Under the pieces are notes generated by a model. The model did not search any database and was not told the origin of the DNA. It saw only the letters and a list, made by a program, of their open reading frames with translations. A stretch of 61,950 nt of DNA from Oscillospiraceae bacterium. Its GTDB lineage: Bacteria; Bacillota; Clostridia; Oscillospirales; Oscillospiraceae. Positions 16,352 through 23,231 of this stretch are shown in pieces. The stretch lies in NCBI GenBank assembly GCA_009783555.1, contig WRDH01000012.1, positions 1 through 61,950 on the forward strand. The letters are read 5' to 3'. The translations under genes were made by a program, and so were the position numbers. The stretch's first letter is position 1. Each line of letters begins with the position of its first letter.

Positions 16352-17776
16352 TCACTCCTCCAGCATCTTTCCCAACAACTCGTTCACCGAACGCGGGTCA
16401 GCTTTACCGGACGTCTTTTTCATTACCTGACCGACCAGAAAACCGAACACTTTTTGGCTCCCACCCTTAAACTCATCCACGCTTTTCGGATTCTCCGATA
16501 AAACCTCTTTGATTGCAGATTCCAAAAGCCCTGTATCACTCACCATTGCTAGTGAGTGCTTTTCAATATACTCATTTGGTTCTGCGTTCTCTTCAAATAC
16601 TGCAGCTAAAACTTTTTTCCCTACAGAGCGGTTTATTTTACCCTCATCGACCAGCATGATTAATGTTGCGAATTTCAAAGCGTCAATGGTAATATTATCG
16701 TCACCTGTATCTGCATCCTTCACGATCGCAAGAAGCTCACCCAAAATCCAGTTCGATACATCTTTTGCTTTGCTAAAATGTTTCATTACACCGTCAAAAA
16801 TATGAGCTAAACTCTGACTGCCTGAAATAATCTTACTATCGTACTCGGGCAACCCAAGCATGGTCGTCAGACGTGCAAATTTCTCATGTGCAGGCTCGGG
16901 CAAAGCCGTACGAACACGTTCAATCCACTCTTCACTTATATGAACAGGCATTATCTCGGGATTCGGGAAATAGCGATAGTCCGCCGCTTCCTCTTTTTCA
17001 CGCATTGAATATGTCATGCCGATATCATCATCCCACCGTCGTGTTTCCTGAATAAGCTCTTCACTGCCTGTCTCCAGAGCATCAATATGCCTTTGAGATT
17101 CATACTCAATGGCTCTTGCAATAGCTTTTAGCGAGTTCATATTTTTAGTCTCCGTGCGCGTACCTAGAGTTTGACACCCCTGTTCCCGAACAGAAATATT
17201 TACATCACAACGCATTGAGCCCTCTTGCATTTTGCAATCCGAAATACCTGCAAAACTAAGCAGTAAACGAAGTTTATCCAGATACTCCGTGACTTCATCA
17301 GCCGTGTTAAAATCGGGATTGGAAACAATTTCAATAAGCGGCACGGACGCCCGGTTGAAGTCGATTAAAGTCATGCGTGTCCGTGGTTCGTGTACCAGCT
17401 TCCCCGCGTCTTCTTCTATGTGGATTTGCTTCAAAGTTATGCGCTTGCCGTTATCAAGCTCCACCCAACCGTTTGTACAAACCGGCGCAAAATACTGCGT
17501 AATCTGATAACCCGTCGGTAAGTCAGGGTAAAAATAGTTCTTTTTATCAAAAGAAATCACCTTCGATATCTCGCAGTTTGTAACAAGCCCCGCCGCAATA
17601 GCAAGTTCAATAGCCCTCTTGTTGACAACAGCAGGCATACCCGGCATACCCGAACAAGCAGGGCAAACATTTTCGTTAGGCTCTGCACCAAACTTCGCCG
17701 AACATGAACAAAAAAGCTTAGACTCCGTCGATAGCTCCACATGAACTTCAAGCCCCATAACTACTTCATATTGCAT
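16352..17776 (-). CDS. gatB: Asp/Glu-tRNA amidotransferase subunit B
   Basis: GatB is the kinase/transamidase subunit that activates Glu-tRNA(Gln) or Asp-tRNA(Asn) and swaps in ammonia. All expected blocks are present over 474 residues: MGLEVHVELST, zinc site C-x-C...CPAC, ISFDKKNYFYPDLPTGYQIT, IHIEEDAGKL, RASVPLIEIVS, GSMRCDVNISV and EEAADYRYFPNPE, plus the C-terminal YqeY-like tRNA-binding tail (FLVGQVMKKTSGKADP). The active site therefore looks intact, in contrast to the GatA encoded just upstream. It overlaps the gatA 3' end by 16 bases, which suggests translational coupling. Confidence 0.98.
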   Translation of the reverse strand: MQYEVVMGLEVHVELSTESKLFCSCSAKFGAEPNENVCPACSGMPGMPAVVNKRAIELAIAAGLVTNCEISKVISFDKKNYFYPDLPTGYQITQYFAPVCTNGWVELDNGKRITLKQIHIEEDAGKLVHEPRTRMTLIDFNRASVPLIEIVSNPDFNTADEVTEYLDKLRLLLSFAGISDCKMQEGSMRCDVNISVREQGCQTLGTRTETKNMNSLKAIARAIEYESQRHIDALETGSEELIQETRRWDDDIGMTYSMREKEEAADYRYFPNPEIMPVHISEEWIERVRTALPEPAHEKFARLTTMLGLPEYDSKIISGSQSLAHIFDGVMKHFSKAKDVSNWILGELLAIVKDADTGDDNITIDALKFATLIMLVDEGKINRSVGKKVLAAVFEENAEPNEYIEKHSLAMVSDTGLLESAIKEVLSENPKSVDEFKGGSQKVFGFLVGQVMKKTSGKADPRSVNELLGKMLEE

Positions 17777-18894
17777 AATAGTTGTGCCTCCAAGATATCA
17801 TCTCGCCCTGTATTTGCAACATAAACTCCTTCAGGTGTCGCAAGCGATGGCAAACCACAGAGCCTTGACAATGTTAGTAAATTATAGAAACTGTTCCATT
17901 TTTCTGTTTGACTTTTTTCTTGTCCTTTGTCATTTGTCATTTGTCCTTTGTCATTTATTATCACATCATACTTATCAAACTCCAAAGAATCACGAATCAA
18001 CCGCCTTAACCTCATCGCCTTGTCGTAATATCGCATATAGTTTTCCTGCGATAACACCATTGCACCAATTACTGCGGCAAGCTTAATATCCTCGCCGAAC
18101 GCCTCTGTCCGGCTCTTTGTATAAAGCTCATGCAAGCCATTGTACCCCTTAGCCCTGTACCCAAACTTTATTCCATCATAACGGCTGATATTATTCCCAA
18201 TCTCCGCACAACAAAGTATCTGCATGATTTGCGGAAGAATTTCAGAGTATTTTTCAGAGTCTCGCTTGCGAGGCTTTAGACAGGGGGACGGTTCATCTGT
18301 CCCCGCATCAGCTGTGTATTCTTTATTATTCGTCATTTGTCCTTTGTCATTTGTCATTTGTCCTTTGTCATTTATCCTTTGAATCATAACCCCATCTTTA
18401 CTATCAAACCCGGTAATCATCTTCAAAACTTCAAACCCAACCACTGGCTTCTTGCAAAGAACGCCAATCTGATCCATAGAAGAAACCGCCGGAATAAGAC
18501 CATATCTTGATACCGACCCATACGTAGGATGAATGTAATAAAGCCCTTGTTTCGCTGCCGCAAGGCTTATCGCACCGATGTAGTCGTTGCACAGGATAAA
18601 ATCTGCTTCGCTATCGGCAAGCAGGCAAGACAGGGGGACAGGTACACTGTCTTGTGTACGCCCAAGACAGTGTACCTGTCCCCCTGTCTTACCGTCCACC
18701 GAACTACCAAACAACCCGTCAACACCAAACTCGCCAACGTCACATCGACCGACAATCTGCACCCCGGCAGCTTCAAGCCGGGTCACGACAGTAGCATCTA
18801 TTGGCGAAATAAAATCTGCAAGCATCTTCGACCCTGCAGTAGCGGGTACACCCTTTTGCATTATCGAACTATCTAATATTGCATTATAACTCAT
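17761..18894 (-). CDS. gatA: GatA-like subunit lacking the amidase triad and carrying repeat insertions
   Basis: GatA normally hydrolyses glutamine with a Lys-cisSer-Ser triad and channels ammonia to GatB. Here the first 70 or so family residues are missing: the ORF starts at ATG 18892-18894 behind GGAAGG. The Lys block KDNICTKGV reads DSSIMQKGV, the Gly/Ser loop GGSSGGS is absent, and the nucleophile block TDTGGSIR reads NDYIGAIS (Ala108). Other family blocks survive: KMLADFISPIDATVV, PTYGSVSRYGL, SSMDQIGVL, ISRYDGIKFGY, ELYTKSRTEAFGEDIK and the C-terminal LCGLPSLATP. Four repeats are translated within it (18627-18690, 18331-18376, 18278-18303, 17920-17956), yet the frame stays open for 377 codons. 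It is best read as a structural or pseudo-enzyme subunit; a recent pseudogene is the alternative. Confidence 0.88.
   Translation of the reverse strand: MSYNAILDSSIMQKGVPATAGSKMLADFISPIDATVVTRLEAAGVQIVGRCDVGEFGVDGLFGSSVDGKTGGQVHCLGRTQDSVPVPLSCLLADSEADFILCNDYIGAISLAAAKQGLYYIHPTYGSVSRYGLIPAVSSMDQIGVLCKKPVVGFEVLKMITGFDSKDGVMIQRINDKGQMTNDKGQMTNNKEYTADAGTDEPSPCLKPRKRDSEKYSEILPQIMQILCCAEIGNNISRYDGIKFGYRAKGYNGLHELYTKSRTEAFGEDIKLAAVIGAMVLSQENYMRYYDKAMRLRRLIRDSLEFDKYDVIINDKGQMTNDKGQEKSQTEKWNSFYNLLTLSRLCGLPSLATPEGVYVANTGRDDILEAQLLCNMK
17920..17956. repeat. TTTGTCA/TTTGTCC heptamer repeat in gatA (copy 1)
   Basis: Tandem seven-base units (TTGTCCT, TTGTCAT) are translated on the minus strand as INDKGQMTNDKGQ. 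The same array occurs at 18331-18376. Heptamer arrays of this kind resemble short tandemly repeated repetitive sequences of other bacteria. Confidence 0.85.
18278..18303. repeat. half-copy of the GGGGACGGTTCATCTGTC element in gatA
   Basis: Holds AGACAGGGGGACGGTTCATC and continues to TGTCCC, one arm of the element found in murT. It is translated in frame as GTDEPSPCL, the same peptide that ends the two MurT insertions. Confidence 0.88.
18331..18376. repeat. TTTGTCA/TTTGTCC heptamer repeat in gatA (copy 2)
   Basis: Longer array of the same seven-base units as 17920-17956, translated in frame within INDKGQMTNDKGQMTNN. It lies about 30 bases from the half palindromic element at 18278-18303. Confidence 0.85.
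18627..18690. repeat. 64-bp perfect palindrome (GGGGGACAGGTACACTGTC variant) in gatA
   Basis: Perfect 28-base inverted arms, AAGACAGGGGGACAGGTACA continuing to CTGTCTTG and its complement, enclose the loop TGTACGCC. It shares the AAGACAGGGGGAC end with the murT elements but has a different arm centre. Translated in frame (about residues 69-90), it occupies the place of the GGSSGGS loop of active GatA. Confidence 0.92.
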
Positions 18895-18915
18895 ACGCCA
18901 AAGCCTTCCATTCTC

Positions 18916-18970
18916 ACGGGCGACCGGGGACGGTCGCCCCTACAAGACAGATGAACCGTCCCCCTGTCTT
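18916..18970. repeat. GGGCGACC hairpin repeat joined to a half palindromic element
   Basis: 18918-18939 is a GGGCGACC/GGTCGCCC hairpin followed by CCTAC; the same unit recurs at 26332-26359. It is joined directly to a half-copy of the GGGGACGGTTCATCTGTC element (18944-18970, inverted relative to 18278). The pair fills most of the gatC-gatA gap. Confidence 0.85.
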
Positions 18971-18974
18971 CGCC

Positions 18975-19262
18975 TCAATCTATCGTCGCCGGAACTTGAA
19001 AATACCCGTCATGCTTCTCGGGTGCATTCGCCAACACTTCATCCCTTGTAAACAGCTTTACAGCGACATCCTCTCGCAAAACATTATTCACATCCAAAAC
19101 AGAAACAAGCGGCGAAACTCCGTCTGTATCATAATCATCAAGCGCAGCAAACCCGCCGACAATCTCATCAAAACGCGCAGCAAGCCTCACCCGCTCCGAA
19201 TCCGGCAAATCTAACATCGCCATATTCTCATAATCCTTAAAACACCGCATAGCTTTAATCAT
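18975..19262 (-). CDS. gatC: Asp/Glu-tRNA amidotransferase subunit C
   Basis: GatC is the small subunit that wraps GatA and GatB together. The product contains the family blocks MLDLPDSERVRLAARFDEIV, DTDGVSPLVSVLDVNNVLRE, LANAPEKHDGYFQVPATID. I chose ATG 19260-19262, preceded by AAGGAAGGA, giving 95 residues, the usual size; a longer frame upstream has no ribosome site and covers the promoter. The subunit looks intact, which argues that the GatCAB complex is still made although GatA is degenerate. It is the first gene of gatC-gatA-gatB. Confidence 0.93.
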   Translation of the reverse strand: MIKAMRCFKDYENMAMLDLPDSERVRLAARFDEIVGGFAALDDYDTDGVSPLVSVLDVNNVLREDVAVKLFTRDEVLANAPEKHDGYFQVPATID

Positions 19263-19282
19263 TCCTTCCTTAAACCTAGAAT

Positions 19283-19312
19283 AGAATACCATGAAATACC
19301 ACAAATTTACAA
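19283..19312 (-). promoter_or_regulatory. candidate promoter for gatCAB
   Basis: On the minus strand TTGTAA is followed by an 18-base spacer and TATTCT, preceded by TGG (extended -10). The leader before gatC would be only about 15 bases, too short for a T-box. Confidence 0.45.
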
Positions 19313-19332
19313 CAATACTTTTCAATCTCTGA

Positions 19333-19361
19333 TTGACTAAAAACAAATAATCCCTTACAAT
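19333..19361 (+). promoter_or_regulatory. consensus sigma-A promoter for the pnt operon
   Basis: TTGACT (19333-19338), exactly 17 bases, then TACAAT (19356-19361). The transcript would begin about 25 bases before the pntAA start. It is divergent from, and nearly abuts, the gatCAB promoter. Confidence 0.75.
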
Positions 19362-19394
19362 CTATGTGAAACAAAAACGGAGAGGAGAATGCAA

Positions 19395-20522
19395 GTGAAT
19401 AAAGTATTATTATGTGCCGAGACAATGCCCGAAGAGACAAGAACAGCTCTTGTACCCACGCATGTCAAAGCACTTTGCGATATGGGATACGAACTATATG
19501 TACAACAGGACGCAGGGATAACCATAGGACACACCGATGAAGACTATATGGCAGCAGGTGCAAAAATCGTTGAAACAGTTCAAGAAGGATATGATGTTTG
19601 CGATATCGTTGTCCGGATAAACAGACCGATTGAAAATATAGTCGGCATGCGGGATAAAACACTGCATATCAGTTCTTTTGACGTATTTAATGAAAAAGAA
19701 GCAGTTGAAGAATTTGCGGAAGCGGGAATAAGACTTATAAGCCTTGAAATGATGCCCCGCTCAACGCTTGCACAAAAAATGGACATACAAAGCTCACAAG
19801 CATCGCTGGCCGGCTACTATGCCGTGATTTTAGCGGCTTCACGTTTGCCAAAAATATTCCCGATGATGATGACACCTGCAGGAACAATAACCCCTGCCAG
19901 AGTATTTATTATCGGTGTTGGTGTCGCAGGATTACAAGCAATAGCAACAGCAAAAAGACTCGGAGCAAGAGTAGAAGCATTTGATACGCGCCCCGTAGTT
20001 GAAGAGGAAGTAAAATCACTCGGAGCAAAGTTCGTAAAAATAGACCTTGGCGAAATGGGGCAAACAGAACAAGGCTACGCAAAAGAACTCACCCCCGAGC
20101 AAGTAGAGCTTCAAAGGCAAGGACAAGCAAAAGTCTGCGCCCAGTCAGATATCGTCATTACTACAGCAAAGGTTTTCGGGCGAAAAGCACCACTAATAGT
20201 AACAAAAGAAATGACGGACAAAATGAAGCCCGGCTCAATAATCGTTGATATGGCAGTAAAAACAGGCGGAAATGTCGAAGGTTCAAGCCCCGACGAAGAC
20301 GTAATTCTGGATAACGGTGTTATGATAATAAACGGTGACAGTCTGGAGCGAGCTGTACCCAAAGATGCCTCAAATATGTTCTCAGGAAACATCTTCGCGT
20401 TTCTCGAACACTTCTGGGACAAGGAAAACAAAACCTTCAAGCTCGACTACGAAGACGAAATAATGAAAGGCTGCCTGATAACATCGAATAAGCAGATTGT
20501 CCACGAAAGGTTTAAAACATAA
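19395..20522 (+). CDS. pntAA: NAD(P) transhydrogenase alpha subunit 1 (NAD-binding domain)
   Basis: This is domain I of proton-translocating transhydrogenase, which binds NAD(H) on the cytoplasmic side. The start is GTG at 19395-19397, seven bases after AGAGGAG; the ATG six bases earlier is too close to that site. The alanine-dehydrogenase/PNT fold is evident: PEETRTALVPTHVKAL, MMPRSTLAQKMDIQSSQASL, the Rossmann loop GVGVAGLQAIATAKRLGA, EAFDTRPVVEEEVKSLGA and GSIIVDMAVKTGGNVEGS. At about 375 residues it is the stand-alone first subunit, as in organisms with the split three-gene form. Its partners follow immediately. Confidence 0.96.
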   Translation: MNKVLLCAETMPEETRTALVPTHVKALCDMGYELYVQQDAGITIGHTDEDYMAAGAKIVETVQEGYDVCDIVVRINRPIENIVGMRDKTLHISSFDVFNEKEAVEEFAEAGIRLISLEMMPRSTLAQKMDIQSSQASLAGYYAVILAASRLPKIFPMMMTPAGTITPARVFIIGVGVAGLQAIATAKRLGARVEAFDTRPVVEEEVKSLGAKFVKIDLGEMGQTEQGYAKELTPEQVELQRQGQAKVCAQSDIVITTAKVFGRKAPLIVTKEMTDKMKPGSIIVDMAVKTGGNVEGSSPDEDVILDNGVMIINGDSLERAVPKDASNMFSGNIFAFLEHFWDKENKTFKLDYEDEIMKGCLITSNKQIVHERFKT

Positions 20523-20555
20523 CGGCTAATTAACCTCTAAATCAACGCAACACTT

Positions 20556-20586
20556 ACGGGATACCGGGTCAAGCCCGGCATGACGT
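20556..20586. repeat. CCGGGTCAAGCCCGG repeat between pntAA and pntAB
   Basis: An imperfect hairpin (CCGGGT/AGCCCGG) flanked by ACGGGATA and CATGACGTTA. It resembles one unit of the 11092-11168 repeat (CGGGTCGAGCCCG..ATGACG). Confidence 0.6.
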
Positions 20587-20620
20587 TACCCCTAATATAC
20601 GAAAGGCATGGTAATACCAA

Positions 20621-20911
20621 ATGATTTTTCTCTTACTACTATTTATACTAATTATAGCGACATTCCTAGGCAGAGAGCTTATCTCAAAGGTACCGTCGCA
20701 GTTACATACACCGCTGATGTCCGCAACAAACGCAATATCAGGCATAACCGTACTCGGAGCGTTAGTAGTTTGTGCCGCAAACACGGACGATACGCTGATT
20801 CTCGTACTGTCCTTCATCGCCATTGTACTTGCTACGATAAACACGGTCGGCGGTTACGCAGTCACGGACAGAATGCTTGGAATGTTTAAGAAAAAGGACG
20901 GTAAGAAATAA
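20621..20911 (+). CDS. pntAB: NAD(P) transhydrogenase alpha subunit 2 (membrane part)
   Basis: The 96-residue hydrophobic protein matches the small membrane subunit of split transhydrogenases: an N-terminal helix, GRELISKVPSQLHTPLMSAT, NAISGITVLGAL, a second membrane pair, TINTVGGYAVTDRMLGMFKK. These helices form half of the proton channel. The stop overlaps the pntB start by one base (TAATG), and pntAA precedes it by about 100 bases containing a repeat. Confidence 0.95.
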   Translation: MIFLLLLFILIIATFLGRELISKVPSQLHTPLMSATNAISGITVLGALVVCAANTDDTLILVLSFIAIVLATINTVGGYAVTDRMLGMFKKKDGKK

Positions 20912-22356
20912 TGATAAATGAACTTAACCTCACCGACCTTAACAATCTTGCATACATCCTCGCATGCGTCTGTACGATAATCGGTATAAAAATGCTTGGT
21001 AAGCCCGGAACAGCACGTCGCGGAATGCTAATCTCAGCAGCCGGTACTCTTGTAGCAGTGGTGGCGGTATTCTTCGATGGTCAAGTCGTGGATTCATGGG
21101 ATGCAAGCAACGTACTGCGAAACGGCTACTTCTGGTGCTTTATGGCAATTCTCATCGGTTCTGTGATAGGTCTTGTATGGGCGCAAAAAGTAAAAATGAC
21201 AGGAATGCCCGAGCTTGTAGCATTGTTTAACGGCTTTGGAGGACTCGCTTCCGCACTTGTTGCTTTCTCTTCATTTTATGTGTTATACAAAGCTGATGGC
21301 GGTTATAGCTATGATGCAGTAAACGACATATCAACAGCTCTCGCTATATTCATTGGAACAATAACCTTCACGGGCTCAATGCTCGCCTGGGGAAAGCTTT
21401 CGGAAAAAGTAACAGGCAGAGCAATAGTCTTCAAAGGACAAAAATTAATAAACCTTATTTTGCTCCTTGCAGCTATAGCCGCTATGGTAATTTACATCGT
21501 ACCGGGCTTTGATAATTTTACGCTTGTTGCAGTGTTGACCCTGACAGGAATCGCACTGGTATTCGGTGTGGCTTTCGTATTGCCGATTGGCGGCGGAGAT
21601 ATGCCGGTCGTAATTTCTCTGCTAAACAGCCTTACAGGCGTGGCAGTTGCAATGGCAGGCTTCATTATCGAAAACACTGTGTTGATAGTAATTGGTGCAC
21701 TTGTTGGAGCCTCGGGTGTAATACTGACGCTTATAATGTGCAAAGCAATGAACCGCTCAATAAGCAACTTGCTATTCAGCGGCTTCGGTGCAACCGATAC
21801 GGTATCTGCCAAAGGACCGGGTGCAGAGCCTAAAGCAATATCGGTAGAAGATGCATATATGATACTCGAAGCAGCACAATCAATTGTCTTTATTCCGGGC
21901 TATGGCATGGCAGTGGCTCAAGCACAACACGTTGTCCGTGAGCTTGCGGAAAAACTGGAGGAAAACGGCGCAGAAGTAAACTACTGCATACACCCGGTTG
22001 CAGGCAGAATGCCCGGACACATGAACGTCCTGCTTGCGGAAGCCGACATCCCGTACGAACAGCTTAAGACCATGGATGAAATGAACCCGACCATGCAGAT
22101 GCAAGACGTTGCAATAGTCATAGGTGCAAACGATGTCGTAAATCCCGCAGCTGAAACCGATCCCGGCTCCCCTATTTACGGAATGCCGATAATAAAAGCC
22201 TTTGAAGCAAAAACAGTTTTTGTATTAAAAAGAGGCAAAGGCAGAGGCTTCTCAGGAATAGAAAACGAACTCTTCTCAATGCCAAACACCCTGATGATAT
22301 ACGGCGACGCAAAAGCTACGATATCGTCACTGGCAAACGAATTTACTATGGAGTAG
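20911..22356 (+). CDS. pntB: NAD(P) transhydrogenase beta subunit
   Basis: PntB couples hydride transfer from NADH to NADP+ to inward proton flow, supplying NADPH. The 481-residue protein has about nine membrane segments in the first 290 residues (including NGFGGLASALVAFSSF and GGGDMPVVISLLNSLTG). The cytoplasmic NADP-binding domain III follows, with VFIPGYGMAVAQAQH, IHPVAGRMPGHMNVLLAEADI, IGANDVVNPAA, GSPIYGMPII and KRGKGRGFSGIENELF. All signature blocks are intact. With the neighbouring icd this cell has two visible NADPH routes; linking them is inference. Confidence 0.97.
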   Translation: MINELNLTDLNNLAYILACVCTIIGIKMLGKPGTARRGMLISAAGTLVAVVAVFFDGQVVDSWDASNVLRNGYFWCFMAILIGSVIGLVWAQKVKMTGMPELVALFNGFGGLASALVAFSSFYVLYKADGGYSYDAVNDISTALAIFIGTITFTGSMLAWGKLSEKVTGRAIVFKGQKLINLILLLAAIAAMVIYIVPGFDNFTLVAVLTLTGIALVFGVAFVLPIGGGDMPVVISLLNSLTGVAVAMAGFIIENTVLIVIGALVGASGVILTLIMCKAMNRSISNLLFSGFGATDTVSAKGPGAEPKAISVEDAYMILEAAQSIVFIPGYGMAVAQAQHVVRELAEKLEENGAEVNYCIHPVAGRMPGHMNVLLAEADIPYEQLKTMDEMNPTMQMQDVAIVIGANDVVNPAAETDPGSPIYGMPIIKAFEAKTVFVLKRGKGRGFSGIENELFSMPNTLMIYGDAKATISSLANEFTME

Positions 22357-22422
22357 TGGTGGGGTTACGTGGGATTGTGTTGTTTTTTTGACATGATTCT
22401 CTGCTAACAAGGTTGGAACGGT

Positions 22423-22545
22423 GGGGGATTAGGTTGTTATTTTGAAATTTCGTCGAGAGTAGCCACGGATGGTGGAGCGTCCGACAGTAGAGTACACGAT
22501 GTACTCTCTGGCGGTAGAAATTACTAAATAATAACCTAATTCCCC
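22423..22545. repeat. structured inverted-arm element, copy A
   Basis: About 27-base imperfect inverted arms (GGGGGATTAGGTTGTTATTT... and ...AAATAATAACCTAATTCCCC) enclose a core. Read on the minus strand, the core runs CTACCGCCAG, a GTACA/TGTAC hairpin, CGCTCCACC, and GAAATT. The core aligns along its whole length with 56831-56912 on the plus strand. It fills the pntB-GNAT gap. Confidence 0.75.
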
Positions 22546-22569
22546 TCCGCACGATAACAATGAAAGGAT

Positions 22570-23169
22570 ATGCACACCATGCTTGACAAGTCCGTTCCTT
22601 TCGCAAAAATAAAAATGGTTCATCGAGCCGGTACTCCTATACCCGATTTTCCCCTTCCCGATGGGTATAGATTCGTCTTCTTCAAAGATGGGGATGAAGT
22701 GGATTGGGCGAGGATAGAAACATCGGTTGGCGAATTTGACAGTGAGTTTGCCGCTCTGCTCAGATTTACGGAAGAATTTTTACCGGAAATTGAAGAGCTC
22801 TACCGGCGTCTGCTCTTTATTGAGGACAAAGACGGTAGAAAAGTAGCAACCGCTAACGCATGGTGGTCATACGCAGGCGATGAACGCAGAGCGTGGCTCC
22901 ATTGGGTAAGTGTTGATGCCGACTACCTCGGGCTCGGGCTCGGCAAAGCCATAATCTCACGTGTAACACATCTGCTCAAAGAAATAGAGGGCGATGTTGA
23001 TTTTTACCTAAGCACACAAACCTGGAGTTACGTAGCAATCGACATCTACAAAAAATGCGGGTATGAACCAACAGACGAGAGAGTCCTCTACCCGGGAAAA
23101 CTCAAGAATGAGTACAAAAAGGCCATGAAGATTTTAGAGAAGCTCGAAAAAAAGCGAAGCCCTCTTTGA
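22570..23169 (+). CDS. GNAT-family N-acetyltransferase
   Basis: The 199-residue protein has the GNAT pattern: a central VATANAWWSYAGDERRAWLHWV strand region (motif D/A), the acetyl-CoA loop GLGLGKAIISRVTHLL, and a C-terminal FYLSTQTWSYVAIDIYKKCG followed by YEP (motif B). It would transfer an acetyl group from acetyl-CoA to an unknown amine. GAAAGGAT precedes two possible starts, ATG 22570 and ATG 22579. The last residues (SPL) and the stop codon come from a repeat at 23160-23200, so the C-terminus was probably altered by that insertion. Its neighbours give no hint of the substrate. Confidence 0.85.
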   Translation: MHTMLDKSVPFAKIKMVHRAGTPIPDFPLPDGYRFVFFKDGDEVDWARIETSVGEFDSEFAALLRFTEEFLPEIEELYRRLLFIEDKDGRKVATANAWWSYAGDERRAWLHWVSVDADYLGLGLGKAIISRVTHLLKEIEGDVDFYLSTQTWSYVAIDIYKKCGYEPTDERVLYPGKLKNEYKKAMKILEKLEKKRSPL

Positions 23170-23230
23170 AAAGAGGGTGTCGCTGATAGCGACGGGTGAT
23201 TTTAGGACAGAAGAACCGTCCCCCTGTCTT
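23160..23230. repeat. CCCTCTT hairpin repeat plus half palindromic element
   Basis: CCCTCTT-TGAA-AAGAGGG and GTCGCT-GATA-GCGAC hairpins (23160-23197) belong to the same type as 52343-52389. A half GGGGACGGTT element (23205-23230, with TTCTTCTGTC on the minus strand) follows, ending two bases before the phoR stop codon. Confidence 0.8.
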
Positions 23231-23231
23231 T

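Noticed and set aside
17761-18894. gatA as a frameshifted pseudogene
   Set aside because: The frame is continuous from a start with a ribosome site to the overlap with gatB, so it is reported as a degenerate CDS, with decay kept as the alternative.
19263-19388. T-box leader before gatCAB
   Set aside because: The candidate promoter leaves only about 15 leader bases, and no specifier or antiterminator motif is seen.
22423-22545. Inverted-arm element considered as an integron attC site
   Set aside because: The ends do not match GTTRRRY/RYYYAAC, and no integrase or gene cassette is present.
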